A stretch of DNA of 16,929 nucleotides from Clostridiaceae bacterium (GCA_904502215.1 CAJGDQ010000009.1:1-16929); one strand, 5' to 3'. Shown: positions 1 to 6,342, counted from the stretch's first letter. The notes: a model not told the origin generated them from the letters alone. Translations and numbers: made by a program.

Positions 1-307
1 CATCAACTGCATCGCCGTATTCCTTAACCGCTTTAACTTCGGGTTTTGCCTTTTCCTCTTTAACTACAGGCTTTGCCTTAGCTTTTTGAGGTTTTTCCTT
101 TTTTTCTTTTTTGGGTTTCAAATCGGGAACCTCAACAAAAGCCTTAACCTCTGCCTTATTTCCACCAAACATACCAAGAACTTTTTTCTTAGGTAATGAT
201 ATTATTTCAAACTGTATATCATCAAAATCCGATGCACCAAGATTTGCGATGGCATTTTCCTTTGCCTCATCAACTGTTGCACCGAAGCCAATTGCTTCCT
301 TAATCAA
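1..307 (-). CDS. jag: Jag/KhpB-family RNA-binding protein, N-terminal part (gene runs off the left edge)
   Basis: This is the 5' end of a gene of about 102 codons that continues past position 1. The start is a TTG at 305-307, chosen because a perfect AGGAGG lies at 315-320, 7 nt upstream, and because the protein then begins MIKEAIGFGATVDEA, matching the Jag_N domain. Residues 1-60 carry the Jag_N pattern, ending in a KKVLGMFGG turn. A Lys/Pro/Ala/Glu-rich linker follows from about residue 66. The KH and R3H RNA-binding domains expected for the family would lie beyond the window. In other Firmicutes Jag/KhpB is an RNA-binding protein linked to cell elongation and to the YidC partner gene. Here it starts 13 nt after the yidC stop, so the two are almost certainly co-transcribed. 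Identification rests on the Jag_N pattern plus gene order. Confidence 0.88.
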   Translation of the reverse strand, partial: MIKEAIGFGATVDEAKENAIANLGASDFDDIQFEIISLPKKKVLGMFGGNKAEVKAFVEVPDLKPKKEKKEKPQKAKAKPVVKEEKAKPEVKAVKEYGDAVD

Positions 308-314
308 GGGTAAT

Positions 315-320
315 CCTCCT
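315..320 (-). promoter_or_regulatory. Ribosome binding site of jag, fixing a TTG start
   Basis: AGGAGG on the minus strand lies 7 nt before the TTG at 307. It sits just beyond the yidC stop codon (321-323). No ATG or GTG in frame near it would fit the Jag_N domain as well. Confidence 0.7.
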
Positions 321-1244
321 TTATTTTTCTTCATTTACACCGGTAATCTTCTTAATTTGGCCTGCCTCAAAATCACACTGTTTGGAAAGCTCCTTAACTC
401 TCTCACGGGAAAGCATTTTATGAGGTCCATAGAAATTTTGAACACCAAGCTGAATAAATCCGCCTATAAGAGATGAACAAGCCCAATAGAATGCAACACC
501 GCCCGGTAAACCAAAACCGATGAAAAGAGAAATCAAAGGCATGGTTAAAAGCATACCGCCCATTGACGGAGCTTCGGGGTTAAGTTTCTTTTGCATTTTC
601 ATTGAGAAAAGACTTGAAATCATCTGAGATGCAAAGGCTAAAACCGGCATAGCCCAGATAGGCTGAGCATCCTTGAAAATGTTAAATGAGAATTTAGGGG
701 TCTCAGTAAGGTCAATTCCAAAGAAATTAAAATCAATTGAGCCTAAAGCATTTGATATAGCAGGAAAATCAATTTTACCCGATTTAACTGCTTCAATTAT
801 AAGAAGCTCACTGCCTCTTGCGTTTTTAACGGTATCAGCCAAAGCCTCAGTTGCAGACTTAATGGTCTCAGCATCAATATGCATAAGATAAGTGAGCGGA
901 GACATTATAAGCCAATAAATGCTCATCATAAGAACAAGGCGCAAAATCATAGGCAGGCATCCGCCCGACATAGAAACGCCCTCTTCCTGATAAAGCTTTT
1001 GCATAGCCTCGCTATACTTTTGCTTATCATCGCCATAACGCCTTTTAAGCTCATCAAGCTTAGGCTTAATTCTTGTTTGTTGAACCGAAGATTTTTGACT
1101 CTTGATATTAAGAGGTATCAATACCAAGTTTATAAGCAGAGTGAAAACAAATACGGCGGCTGCAAAGTTTCCGCCGAAAAGACCTGCTATTGATTCAAGC
1201 ACCCAACCAAGTGGTTTGTTTATAATATTAAACAAGGTTTCCAT
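321..1244 (-). CDS. yidC: Membrane protein insertase, YidC/Oxa1 family
   Basis: A 307-residue polytopic membrane protein of the YidC/Oxa1/Alb3 family, which inserts and folds inner-membrane proteins alone or with SecYEG. It has the Gram-positive layout: a short N-terminus and no large periplasmic P1 domain. TM1 is at about 27-46. A charged cytoplasmic hairpin follows (about 47-90), then the conserved GGCLP turn at 94-98 leading into TM2, and later TM segments at about 196-285. An unusually long loop of roughly 70 residues separates TM2 from TM3. There is no lipobox at the N-terminus. The hydrophilic-groove arginine normally found in TM1 of bacterial YidC appears as Asn39 (in LLINLVLIPL), while Arg102 in TM2 occupies the place of the usual Gln after the GCLP turn. 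The gene follows yidD by 49 nt and precedes jag by 13 nt. Confidence 0.95.
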   Translation of the reverse strand: METLFNIINKPLGWVLESIAGLFGGNFAAAVFVFTLLINLVLIPLNIKSQKSSVQQTRIKPKLDELKRRYGDDKQKYSEAMQKLYQEEGVSMSGGCLPMILRLVLMMSIYWLIMSPLTYLMHIDAETIKSATEALADTVKNARGSELLIIEAVKSGKIDFPAISNALGSIDFNFFGIDLTETPKFSFNIFKDAQPIWAMPVLAFASQMISSLFSMKMQKKLNPEAPSMGGMLLTMPLISLFIGFGLPGGVAFYWACSSLIGGFIQLGVQNFYGPHKMLSRERVKELSKQCDFEAGQIKKITGVNEEK

Positions 1245-1293
1245 TTATTGCACCGTCCAATCTTGACATAAAGCCAACGGAGAAATTTTAAAT

Positions 1294-1524
1294 TTATCTT
1301 TTCTTTGCCTTCTTCTCAGGCACAGGGTCATAACCGCCCTTGCAAAATGGATTGCATCTTAAAATACGCCAAATTGCCAAAAGCGAGCCCTTTAAACTGC
1401 CGTGCACCCTGATAGCCTCAATAGCATAAGCCGAACAGCTTGGGGTGAAACGGCAACAAGGAATTTTAAGGGGTGAAATACATTTTTGGTAAAACGAAAC
1501 CAGCCAAATTAAAATTTTGCTCAT
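1294..1524 (-). CDS. yidD: Membrane protein insertion efficiency factor YidD
   Basis: A 76-residue protein with the full YidD signature: YQKCISPL, CRFTPSCSAYA, EAIRVHGSLKG, then RCNPFCKGGYDPVP near the C-terminus. YidD is a small amphipathic, membrane-associated protein that assists the Sec/YidC insertion route in E. coli. Its length is typical for the family. The ATG start overlaps the rnpA stop by 4 nt (ATGA), so translation is probably coupled. The order rnpA-yidD-yidC is the standard bacterial arrangement. Confidence 0.96.
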   Translation of the reverse strand: MSKILIWLVSFYQKCISPLKIPCCRFTPSCSAYAIEAIRVHGSLKGSLLAIWRILRCNPFCKGGYDPVPEKKAKKR

Positions 1525-1862
1525 AATTCTTCACATAAATCGGCAGACCTAAGCAATTCATAAATAGCCTTTGATACTACCTGACTTTTAACATTTAATA
1601 TTCTGGTTCTGGCAACAATAACGAAATCATAACCCTCATCAATATGAGGAACAATAGGCTCAAAAGCCGCCCTTATAACACGCTTAGCGCGGTTTCTCTT
1701 AACCGCATTTCCTATCTTTTTACCAGTGGTAATACCGAGCCTTATACTGCCAAAACGGTTTTTCAAAACATAAACCACAGCATAAGGGGAAACTAATGCC
1801 TTTCCTTTAGCATAAGCCCTTCTGAAATCGCGGTTTTCCTTAATTTTTATTACACTTTTCAT
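1521..1862 (-). CDS. rnpA: Ribonuclease P protein component
   Basis: A 113-residue basic protein, the protein subunit of RNase P, which matures the 5' ends of tRNAs together with the RnpB RNA. The RNR motif lies at about residues 48-61 (KKIGNAVKRNRAKR), preceded by the N-terminal FRRAYAKGK segment that helps form the pre-tRNA leader cleft. Length is typical (110-120). The ATG at 1862 has an AGGCGG ribosome binding site 5 nt upstream (1868-1873). It sits 40 nt after rpmH and overlaps yidD by 4 nt. Its translation may be affected by the hairpin in the rpmH-rnpA gap. Confidence 0.96.
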   Translation of the reverse strand: MKSVIKIKENRDFRRAYAKGKALVSPYAVVYVLKNRFGSIRLGITTGKKIGNAVKRNRAKRVIRAAFEPIVPHIDEGYDFVIVARTRILNVKSQVVSKAIYELLRSADLCEEL

Positions 1863-1883
1863 AATTTCCGCCTAATAAAAGGA

Positions 1884-1904
1884 AAAGCCACGCATAGTGG
1901 CTTT
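1884..1904 (-). terminator. Hairpin between rpmH and rnpA: partial terminator or processing site
   Basis: A perfect 8-bp inverted repeat (AAAGCCAC, 5-nt loop, GTGGCTTT) overlaps the last bases of the rpmH stop codon. On the minus strand it is followed by a pyrimidine/T-rich run (TTTTCCTTTTATT). This resembles a weak intrinsic terminator. In this place it could lower rnpA output relative to the much more abundant L34, or mark an RNase cleavage site. Function is inferred from shape only. Confidence 0.5.
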
Positions 1905-2037
1905 AATATGTGAGTTGTTTTCTTCCTTTAGCTCTGCGACGGGAAAGCACCTTTCTGCCGTTAGCAGTTGCCATTCTCTTTAAAAAGCCGTGTTCCTTCT
2001 TGCGATGAAGTTTTTTAGGCTGATATGTTCTCTTCAT
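1903..2037 (-). CDS. rpmH: 50S ribosomal protein L34
   Basis: A 44-residue, very basic protein beginning MKRTYQPKKLHRKKEHGF and ending GRKQLTY. This is the nearly invariant L34 pattern, including the central RMATANGRKVLSRRRAKGR block. L34 is a late-assembling protein of the large ribosomal subunit. The ATG at 2035-2037 has a strong AGGAGG at 2045-2050. It is the first gene of the minus-strand operon rpmH-rnpA-yidD-yidC-jag and has its own strong promoter. Length is exactly that of the family. Confidence 0.97.
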   Translation of the reverse strand: MKRTYQPKKLHRKKEHGFLKRMATANGRKVLSRRRAKGRKQLTY

Positions 2038-2062
2038 TACGAACCCTCCTTATATATTGCAT

Positions 2063-2076
2063 TGGCGACAACGCCA
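2063..2076 (-). other. Small leader hairpin upstream of rpmH
   Basis: A 5-bp inverted repeat (TGGCG, 4-nt loop, CGCCA) lies in the 5' leader of the rpmH transcript, about 13 nt upstream of the ribosome binding site. It is short and may only tune translation or mRNA stability. No known L34 leader element is recognised. Confidence 0.25.
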
Positions 2077-2107
2077 CAATCCTTGCGACATAGCCTATCG
2101 ATTATAG

Positions 2108-2137
2108 ATTATAACCTAAAACCCCTCTTTATGTCAA
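2108..2137 (-). promoter_or_regulatory. Sigma-A-type promoter of the rpmH operon
   Basis: On the minus strand a perfect TTGACA (-35, positions 2132-2137) and a perfect TATAAT (-10, positions 2108-2113) are separated by 18 nt. An A/T-rich tract lies upstream of the -35 (about 2138-2165) and could act as an UP element. Such a consensus promoter suits a ribosomal-protein gene. The predicted leader is about 60 nt. Confidence 0.85.
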
Positions 2138-2172
2138 TAAAAAGTTTCGTTTTTTTGTAAAAATAGTTTCTC

Positions 2173-2200
2173 TTGATTTTATTACCTAAATAAATATAAT
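2173..2200 (+). promoter_or_regulatory. Probable promoter of the dehydrogenase-cation transporter unit
   Basis: TTGATT (2173-2178) and a perfect TATAAT (2195-2200) are separated by 16 nt on the plus strand. Transcription would begin near 2206-2208, giving a very short leader that still includes the AAAGGA ribosome binding site at 2209-2214. The short spacer and imperfect -35 suggest modest strength. Confidence 0.5.
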
Positions 2201-2224
2201 ATATATAGAAAGGAAGTGCGAGAG

Positions 2225-2983
2225 TTGAAAACTGCAGTTATAACAGGAGCCTCTTCGGGTCTGGGTGTTTATTTCGCTTTAGAGATAGATAAAAATCGCC
2301 CCGAAATCGAGGAAATATGGTTAATCGCAAGAAGAAAAGAAAGATTAGAAGAGTTGGCAAAAAAACTCACTAAAAAGGTTAAGGTTTTATCCCTTGATAT
2401 AACAAAGGAAGAAAGCCTTAAAGAATATAAAAACATTTTAGAACAAGAAAACTGTGAGGTTTCTATTCTCGTTAATAATGCAGGATTTGGGAAGCTTGGC
2501 AATTTTGACGAGATGAATAATGATGATTTGAGCGGTATGATTAAGCTCAACTGCGAGGCTCTAACAGTTATAACCTCTATAACTCTTCCATTTATGGAAA
2601 AAGGCTCAGAGATTATAAATTCCTGTTCGATAGCATCCTTTGCTCCTAATACTCGAATGGCGGTTTATTCATCAACCAAGGCTTATGTTATGAGCTTTTC
2701 AAGAGCACTTAGAAGCGAATTAAAGAGAAGAAAAATAAACTGTATTGCAGTATGCCCCGGACCTATGGATACCGAGTTTTTATCACTTGCTGGAATTGAA
2801 AAGGGCACAAGCTTTACCTTTGATACATTACCCCGAGTAAACCCTGAAATTATGGCAAGAAAATCACTTAAAGCCTCGAAGAAAGGAAAGGCGGTTTATA
2901 CCAACCGAATTTTCTACAAATTCTATCGCTTGCTTGCAAAAATACTTCCAACAAGTCTTATAATGAAATTGGCAGGAACATAA
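2225..2983 (+). CDS. Short-chain dehydrogenase/reductase (SDR family oxidoreductase)
   Basis: A classical SDR of 252 residues: a Rossmann-fold NAD(P)-dependent oxidoreductase, substrate unknown. The cofactor motif TGASSGLG is at residues 7-14. NNAG is at 84-87. The catalytic tetrad is complete as Asn109, Ser135, Tyr148 and Lys152 (YSSTK), and PGPMDT follows. Arg36/Arg37 after the second beta strand hint at NADPH preference (inference). The TTG at 2225 is preferred over the GTG at 2216 because AAAGGA (2209-2214) is 10 nt from the TTG but only 1 nt from the GTG, and MKTAVITG is the usual SDR beginning. The stop is 1 nt before the transporter start, so the two are one transcription unit. The C-terminal basic/hydrophobic segment (about 228-252) may touch the membrane, as in YqjQ/DltE-like SDRs. 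Confidence 0.9.
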   Translation: MKTAVITGASSGLGVYFALEIDKNRPEIEEIWLIARRKERLEELAKKLTKKVKVLSLDITKEESLKEYKNILEQENCEVSILVNNAGFGKLGNFDEMNNDDLSGMIKLNCEALTVITSITLPFMEKGSEIINSCSIASFAPNTRMAVYSSTKAYVMSFSRALRSELKRRKINCIAVCPGPMDTEFLSLAGIEKGTSFTFDTLPRVNPEIMARKSLKASKKGKAVYTNRIFYKFYRLLAKILPTSLIMKLAGT

Positions 2984-2984
2984 A

Positions 2985-3878
2985 ATGAAAACCGAAAAAA
3001 ATATTCTTATTGCATTCATACTTAATTTATTCTTTTCAGTATTTGAGTTTTTCGGCAGTATATTTACAGGAAGCGTTGCTATTATTTCGGACGCTTTGCA
3101 CGATTTAGGAGATGCTGCAAGTATTGGAATTTCCTACTTTTTAGAAAAGAAAAGCAAAACCAAGCCCGATAAGAAATATACTTATGGATATGCAGGATAT
3201 TCGGTTTTAGGAAGCCTTATAACAACCTCAATTTTGTTGTTCGGCTCGGGTGCCGTAATTTATAATGCTGTTTTAAAGCTTATAAACCCATCAGAAATAA
3301 ATTATAACGGTATGCTAATCTTTGCCGTTATCGGCGTTATAGTGAATTTCATAGCAGCGCTTGTAACCAAAGACGGCGATTCTCTTAACCAAAAGGCTGT
3401 TAACCTTCATATGCTTGAAGATGTTCTTGGTTGGATTGTTGTTTTAATCGGTGCGGTTGTTATGAAATTTACCGATTTTAAGATTATCGACCCTGTAATG
3501 TCAATAGCTGTTGCAATATTCATTCTAATAAATGCTCTTAGCAATATGAAAGAAATTCTTAGCCTCTTTTTTGAGAAGGTTCCTGAGAATATAAATGTTG
3601 AGGAGCTCGAAGAGCATATTTTAGGAATTGAGGGTGTGCTCGGCCTTCATCATATTCATATTTGGAGTATTGATGGTCAACGCATTTTTGCAACAATGCA
3701 TATTGTAACAAATCAAAACGGCGAAGAAATGAAGAAAAAGGTAAGAAGTGAGCTTTCGGAACACGGCATTTCCCATGCAACCCTTGAGCTTGAAAAAGAA
3801 AACGAAAACTGCGGTGAAGAGCATTGCCATCAAGAAACCCACCACAGCCACCACCATCATCACCATCATCACCACTAG
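2985..3878 (+). CDS. Cation diffusion facilitator family transporter, zinc-type, with polyhistidine tail
   Basis: A 297-residue CDF (CzcD/ZnT-like) transporter, expected to export Zn2+ (possibly Cd2+ or Co2+) in exchange for protons across the cytoplasmic membrane. Six TM segments lie within about residues 8-190. A cytoplasmic metal-binding domain follows at about 205-272 (GVLGLHHIHIWSIDG). The metal site in TM2 is HDLGD (His39/Asp43) and in TM5 HMLED (His142/Asp146). This HxxxD/HxxxD pair is the zinc-selective ZnT/CzcD type rather than the DxxxD of YiiP/FieF. The C-terminus ends in CxEEHCHQE-like ligands and a run of nine histidines. The gene is co-transcribed with the SDR and ends 2 nt before a strong terminator. 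Which metal is exported is inferred. Confidence 0.92.
   Translation: MKTEKNILIAFILNLFFSVFEFFGSIFTGSVAIISDALHDLGDAASIGISYFLEKKSKTKPDKKYTYGYAGYSVLGSLITTSILLFGSGAVIYNAVLKLINPSEINYNGMLIFAVIGVIVNFIAALVTKDGDSLNQKAVNLHMLEDVLGWIVVLIGAVVMKFTDFKIIDPVMSIAVAIFILINALSNMKEILSLFFEKVPENINVEELEEHILGIEGVLGLHHIHIWSIDGQRIFATMHIVTNQNGEEMKKKVRSELSEHGISHATLELEKENENCGEEHCHQETHHSHHHHHHHHH
3840..3875 (+). repeat. Short CAC/CAT codon tract encoding the histidine tail
   Basis: Mostly CAC and CAT codons in tandem encode the terminal HHSHHHHHHHHH of the cation transporter. It is a coding trinucleotide-like tract, prone to expansion or contraction by slippage. There is no sign that it is a CRISPR or mobile repeat. Confidence 0.6.
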
Positions 3879-3880
3879 CA

Positions 3881-3908
3881 AAATCCCAAGCCTTTCGGCT
3901 TGGGATTT
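3881..3908. terminator. Bidirectional intrinsic terminator between convergent operons
   Basis: A perfect 12-bp stem (AAATCCCAAGCC / GGCTTGGGATTT) with a 4-nt loop, TTTC on the plus strand and GAAA (GNRA) on the minus strand. On the plus strand it is followed by ATTTTTTC, ending the transporter transcript. On the minus strand the stem's own TTT plus the next bases give a shorter T run, ending the long polysaccharide operon. It lies 2 nt after one stop codon and 11 nt from the other. Confidence 0.9.
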
Positions 3909-3919
3909 ATTTTTTCGGG

Positions 3920-4765
3920 TTATTGTTTTATATCTATCTCTATATCGCCCGTATCGGTTATGATTTCACATTTCCCACCGGTAGTTGTTTTGGGAACTTC
4001 AATACTTCCCGTATCGGTCTTGGCAATAAAAACTTTACTTGAAAGCAAGCTTCCCTCAACATCGCCTGTATCGGTTTTGATAAAAATATTATTAGAATCA
4101 CATGCTTCAAATTCAATATCGCCTGTGCTTCTACTAATAGAAAACTCTTCTTGGGCGATAACATTTTTAAGTGTTATATCACCTGTATTTCCGCTTGAAA
4201 TTAAGTTTTTGCACTTGGTGCTCAAGAGAAATACCTCGCCTGTGCTAACCTTAGTTTTGAAATCACCTGCACAGGTTATATCACTAGCAAAAATTTTTCC
4301 GGTTGAAACCGAAAGGTCGGCGGAATTTATAGATAATTTTTCTAACTTAATATCCCCTGTGCTATTCTTAACAAAAAGATTTCCTAGCTCTTTTTCAGGA
4401 AGATAAATGGTTATTCTTGAGCTTTCAAAATTTATTCCAATATGCTCAAACCATTTTCTATTATCAATAGGTTTAATATTAAGCTTACCGTTTGAAACCC
4501 CAGTTTGATATTCTATCTTTTCATTATCATAGCAAACAACCCTGCATTTACCATCATTAGCTAAAACAAATAAGATATCGGCAGTATTATTTTCTATTGA
4601 TATATCGCTGAAAGTCTCAGTTATATCATAGGTTTGAGTTCTATATTTCGAGGTGCCAAGCTTTGAAAAATCCCAATCGAGTCTTGCCATAACAAACGTA
4701 AAAGTTATGCATCCAACTAATATCAAAGAGATTGCTACAATAAGCCATTTTTTATTCTTGCTCAT
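3920..4765 (-). CDS. DUF4097-type beta-solenoid surface protein
   Basis: A 281-residue protein with a basic N-terminus and one membrane anchor or signal segment at about 7-27, then an extracytoplasmic domain of DUF4097 (putative adhesin) type. Eight copies of a (S/N/D)TG(D/K/E/S)(I/V) turn occur at residues 135, 154, 174, 193, 213, 232, 251 and 271. The period is 19-20 residues, one rung each of a right-handed beta-helix. The molecular role of the family is unknown. In other Firmicutes it is often encoded with PadR and DUF1700 genes in envelope-stress-like cassettes. Here it is the last gene of the operon and overlaps the DUF1700-like gene by 4 nt (ATGA). A Cys19 after LVG could suggest a lipobox, but the hydrophobic run continues past it, so a simple anchor is more likely. 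Confidence 0.82.
   Translation of the reverse strand: MSKNKKWLIVAISLILVGCITFTFVMARLDWDFSKLGTSKYRTQTYDITETFSDISIENNTADILFVLANDGKCRVVCYDNEKIEYQTGVSNGKLNIKPIDNRKWFEHIGINFESSRITIYLPEKELGNLFVKNSTGDIKLEKLSINSADLSVSTGKIFASDITCAGDFKTKVSTGEVFLLSTKCKNLISSGNTGDITLKNVIAQEEFSISRSTGDIEFEACDSNNIFIKTDTGDVEGSLLSSKVFIAKTDTGSIEVPKTTTGGKCEIITDTGDIEIDIKQ
3941..4363 (-). repeat. Eight in-frame repeats of about 58 bp inside the DUF4097 gene
   Basis: The repeating xTGDI turn is visible in the DNA as diverged tandem units. On the plus strand each has a core like ATCGCCTGTATCGGT or ATATCACCTGTATTT, spaced 57 or 60 bp. Only the turn is well conserved; the strands between diverge, consistent with an old solenoid repeat rather than a recent expansion. 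Confidence 0.7.
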
Positions 4766-5421
4766 TTCGCTTCCCCCTTTTTAAAGCTTGAAACCATCTT
4801 CTTTGTTAGCAATATAAATCCTTTTGTTGCCGTCTTGCAGCCAAAGAAAAAGAGGATTGAAAACCCTATTAAAATCAATGCTGCCGCAATCATAGCAAAG
4901 CCTATATACCAATTATTTCCGAGTCCAAAAACCAACCCCAAAATCAAACCGCCAAAACCACAAGCTACAAAGGAAAGAAACACAGCCCATAAGGAAATAT
5001 AAATAGCTAAAACAACCGCAAAAAATGTAAGAAGCAAAGAAACCCACAAGGGTGAGCCTAGTGCTAAAAGCACAATTCCCCATACTTTTAGTTTTTTCTT
5101 TGGCTTTTCTATGCCAATTTTATTCGAAACCGCCTCTATATTCTCCTTTAAAAGAATATCGGTTTTAACCCTTGTGGAACCGATTTTTGCTTTTCTATAA
5201 AATAAAAACGCTAAAATAAAGCATAAAGTTATTGCAATAACAAAAGGAATTGCAATTAAAAATGCGATTTCAGCAGGGGCGCTAAATCCTCTATGCTCTA
5301 TTCCGCATAGCATATCTCGATAATTGAAAGCTACAACAAAGCACATAATATCGGATAATAAAACACCCAAAGCCGCAAATATAAGTCCACTTTTTTTCAT
5401 AAATCCACTACTTCTCTCCAC
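4762..5421 (-). CDS. DUF1700-like multi-pass membrane protein
   Basis: A protein of up to 219 residues with hydrophobic segments at about 12-31, 48-71, 113-145, 148-168 and 172-196. The C-terminal half, from VWGIVLLALGSPLWVSLLL through the Gly-rich GFGGLILGLVFGLGNNW to the final CKTATKGF...LTKK, matches the membrane part of DUF1700 proteins as I know the family. The cytoplasmic HAAS helical domain usually found at the DUF1700 N-terminus is missing; two TM segments and a short Lys-rich linker take its place. The start is uncertain. The GTG at 5421 overlaps the upstream gene by 14 nt; an ATG at 5400 (residue 8) lies 7 nt after that gene's stop and gives MKKSGLIFAALG, a more usual signal-like start. 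It overlaps the DUF4097 gene by 4 nt, so the pair probably works together at the membrane. Biochemical role unknown. Confidence 0.7.
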   Translation of the reverse strand: MERSSGFMKKSGLIFAALGVLLSDIMCFVVAFNYRDMLCGIEHRGFSAPAEIAFLIAIPFVIAITLCFILAFLFYRKAKIGSTRVKTDILLKENIEAVSNKIGIEKPKKKLKVWGIVLLALGSPLWVSLLLTFFAVVLAIYISLWAVFLSFVACGFGGLILGLVFGLGNNWYIGFAMIAAALILIGFSILFFFGCKTATKGFILLTKKMVSSFKKGEAK

Positions 5422-6328
5422 TCTTCGTGGTTGATGAAATTATGTATTTCGGTCTGCCCTTAATCTCTTCATAAATACGAGCAATATAATAGCCTATAAT
5501 GCCAAGGCTTATCATAATTATACTTCCTATGAAAATGGTTATGATTATAACCGTTGTCATACCCTCGAGCGCCCTACCGATAATCTTATCTATCAGCGCC
5601 CAAACTCCAAATATGGCAGATATTATAAGCATTATAAAGCCTAAAAGAGTTACTATTTGCATAGGCGCAGTAGAGTATGATGAAATGTTTGATAGAGCAT
5701 ACTTTACAAGACCTTTGGTTGACCATTTTGATTCGCCCTCTACCCTTTTTGCAACATCATATTCAACTGTTGCTTTTTTATAGCCAACCCAAAAGGAAAT
5801 TGCTCTGAAAAATCCTCTTTCGGGCATTTTATTGAGCACATCAACAACCTTTCTATCTAAAAGCTTGAAGTCGGATGAGTTTGCCATATCAAAGCCTGCC
5901 ATACGGCTTATAACGGAATAAAAAAGCTTTGCACCAATGCCATGCATTTTCTTTTCATTCCCACGCTCGTTTTTAATTCCCTCGACAATCTCATATCCCT
6001 GTTCCCACAAGCGATACATTTCGATTATTTTTTCAGGCGGATGCTGCAAATCGCAGTCAATAACAACGGCGCATTCTCCGCTTACAGCCGCCAAGCCTGC
6101 CGATATTGCAGATTCTTTACCAAAATTTCTTGAAAAATGCAATCCAACTATATTTTCTTTTTGAGAAGAAAGCTCACAAATAGCTTTATAGGTTTCATCT
6201 TGAGAACCATCATCAACAAATATAAACTCTGCTTCAATTTGATTTTCTCTCAACAAAGAATCTATAACATCATAAGCTTTTTTTATACATTTTTCTTCGT
6301 TATAAGAAGGAATAATTACAGATAACAC
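5408..6328 (-). CDS. GtrB/DPM1-like polyprenyl-phosphate glycosyltransferase (GT2)
   Basis: A 306-residue GT2 enzyme expected to transfer a sugar from a nucleotide sugar to undecaprenyl phosphate on the cytoplasmic face, making Und-P-sugar for later transfer outside. VDDGS is at 38-42, SRNFGKESA at 66-74 and the catalytic DCDLQHPP at 91-98, all typical of the DPM1-like/GtrB subfamily. Two C-terminal TM segments lie at about 227-252 and 262-290, followed by a basic GRPKY tail, again as in GtrB. The GTG start has AGGAG at 6336-6340, 7 nt upstream. It lies 14 nt after the EAL gene. No GtrA-type flippase or GT-C acceptor transferase is seen next to it, so the sugar and final acceptor are unknown. 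Confidence 0.92.
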   Translation of the reverse strand: MLSVIIPSYNEEKCIKKAYDVIDSLLRENQIEAEFIFVDDGSQDETYKAICELSSQKENIVGLHFSRNFGKESAISAGLAAVSGECAVVIDCDLQHPPEKIIEMYRLWEQGYEIVEGIKNERGNEKKMHGIGAKLFYSVISRMAGFDMANSSDFKLLDRKVVDVLNKMPERGFFRAISFWVGYKKATVEYDVAKRVEGESKWSTKGLVKYALSNISSYSTAPMQIVTLLGFIMLIISAIFGVWALIDKIIGRALEGMTTVIIITIFIGSIIMISLGIIGYYIARIYEEIKGRPKYIISSTTKSGEK

Positions 6329-6342
6329 TTTAAATCTCCTTG

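Noticed and set aside
111..476. Plus-strand open frame over the jag-yidC junction
   Set aside because: Antisense to two well-recognised genes, with no ribosome binding site and no family pattern.
2038..2215. Replication origin between rpmH and the divergent gene
   Set aside because: No DnaA-box cluster or AT-rich unwinding repeats, and no dnaA; only divergent promoters fit.
3840..3875. Possible CRISPR or microsatellite array at the CAC/CAT tract
   Set aside because: No spacer-repeat structure; it is in frame and encodes the His tail.
3900..4406. Plus-strand open frame of about 168 codons rich in 'SPV' repeats
   Set aside because: The repeats are the reverse complement of the xTGDI solenoid turns of the DUF4097 gene; it is a shadow frame.
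4703..4745. Lipoprotein signal in the DUF4097 protein (LVGC)
   Set aside because: The hydrophobic stretch continues beyond the cysteine, which argues for a plain membrane anchor; cannot be excluded.
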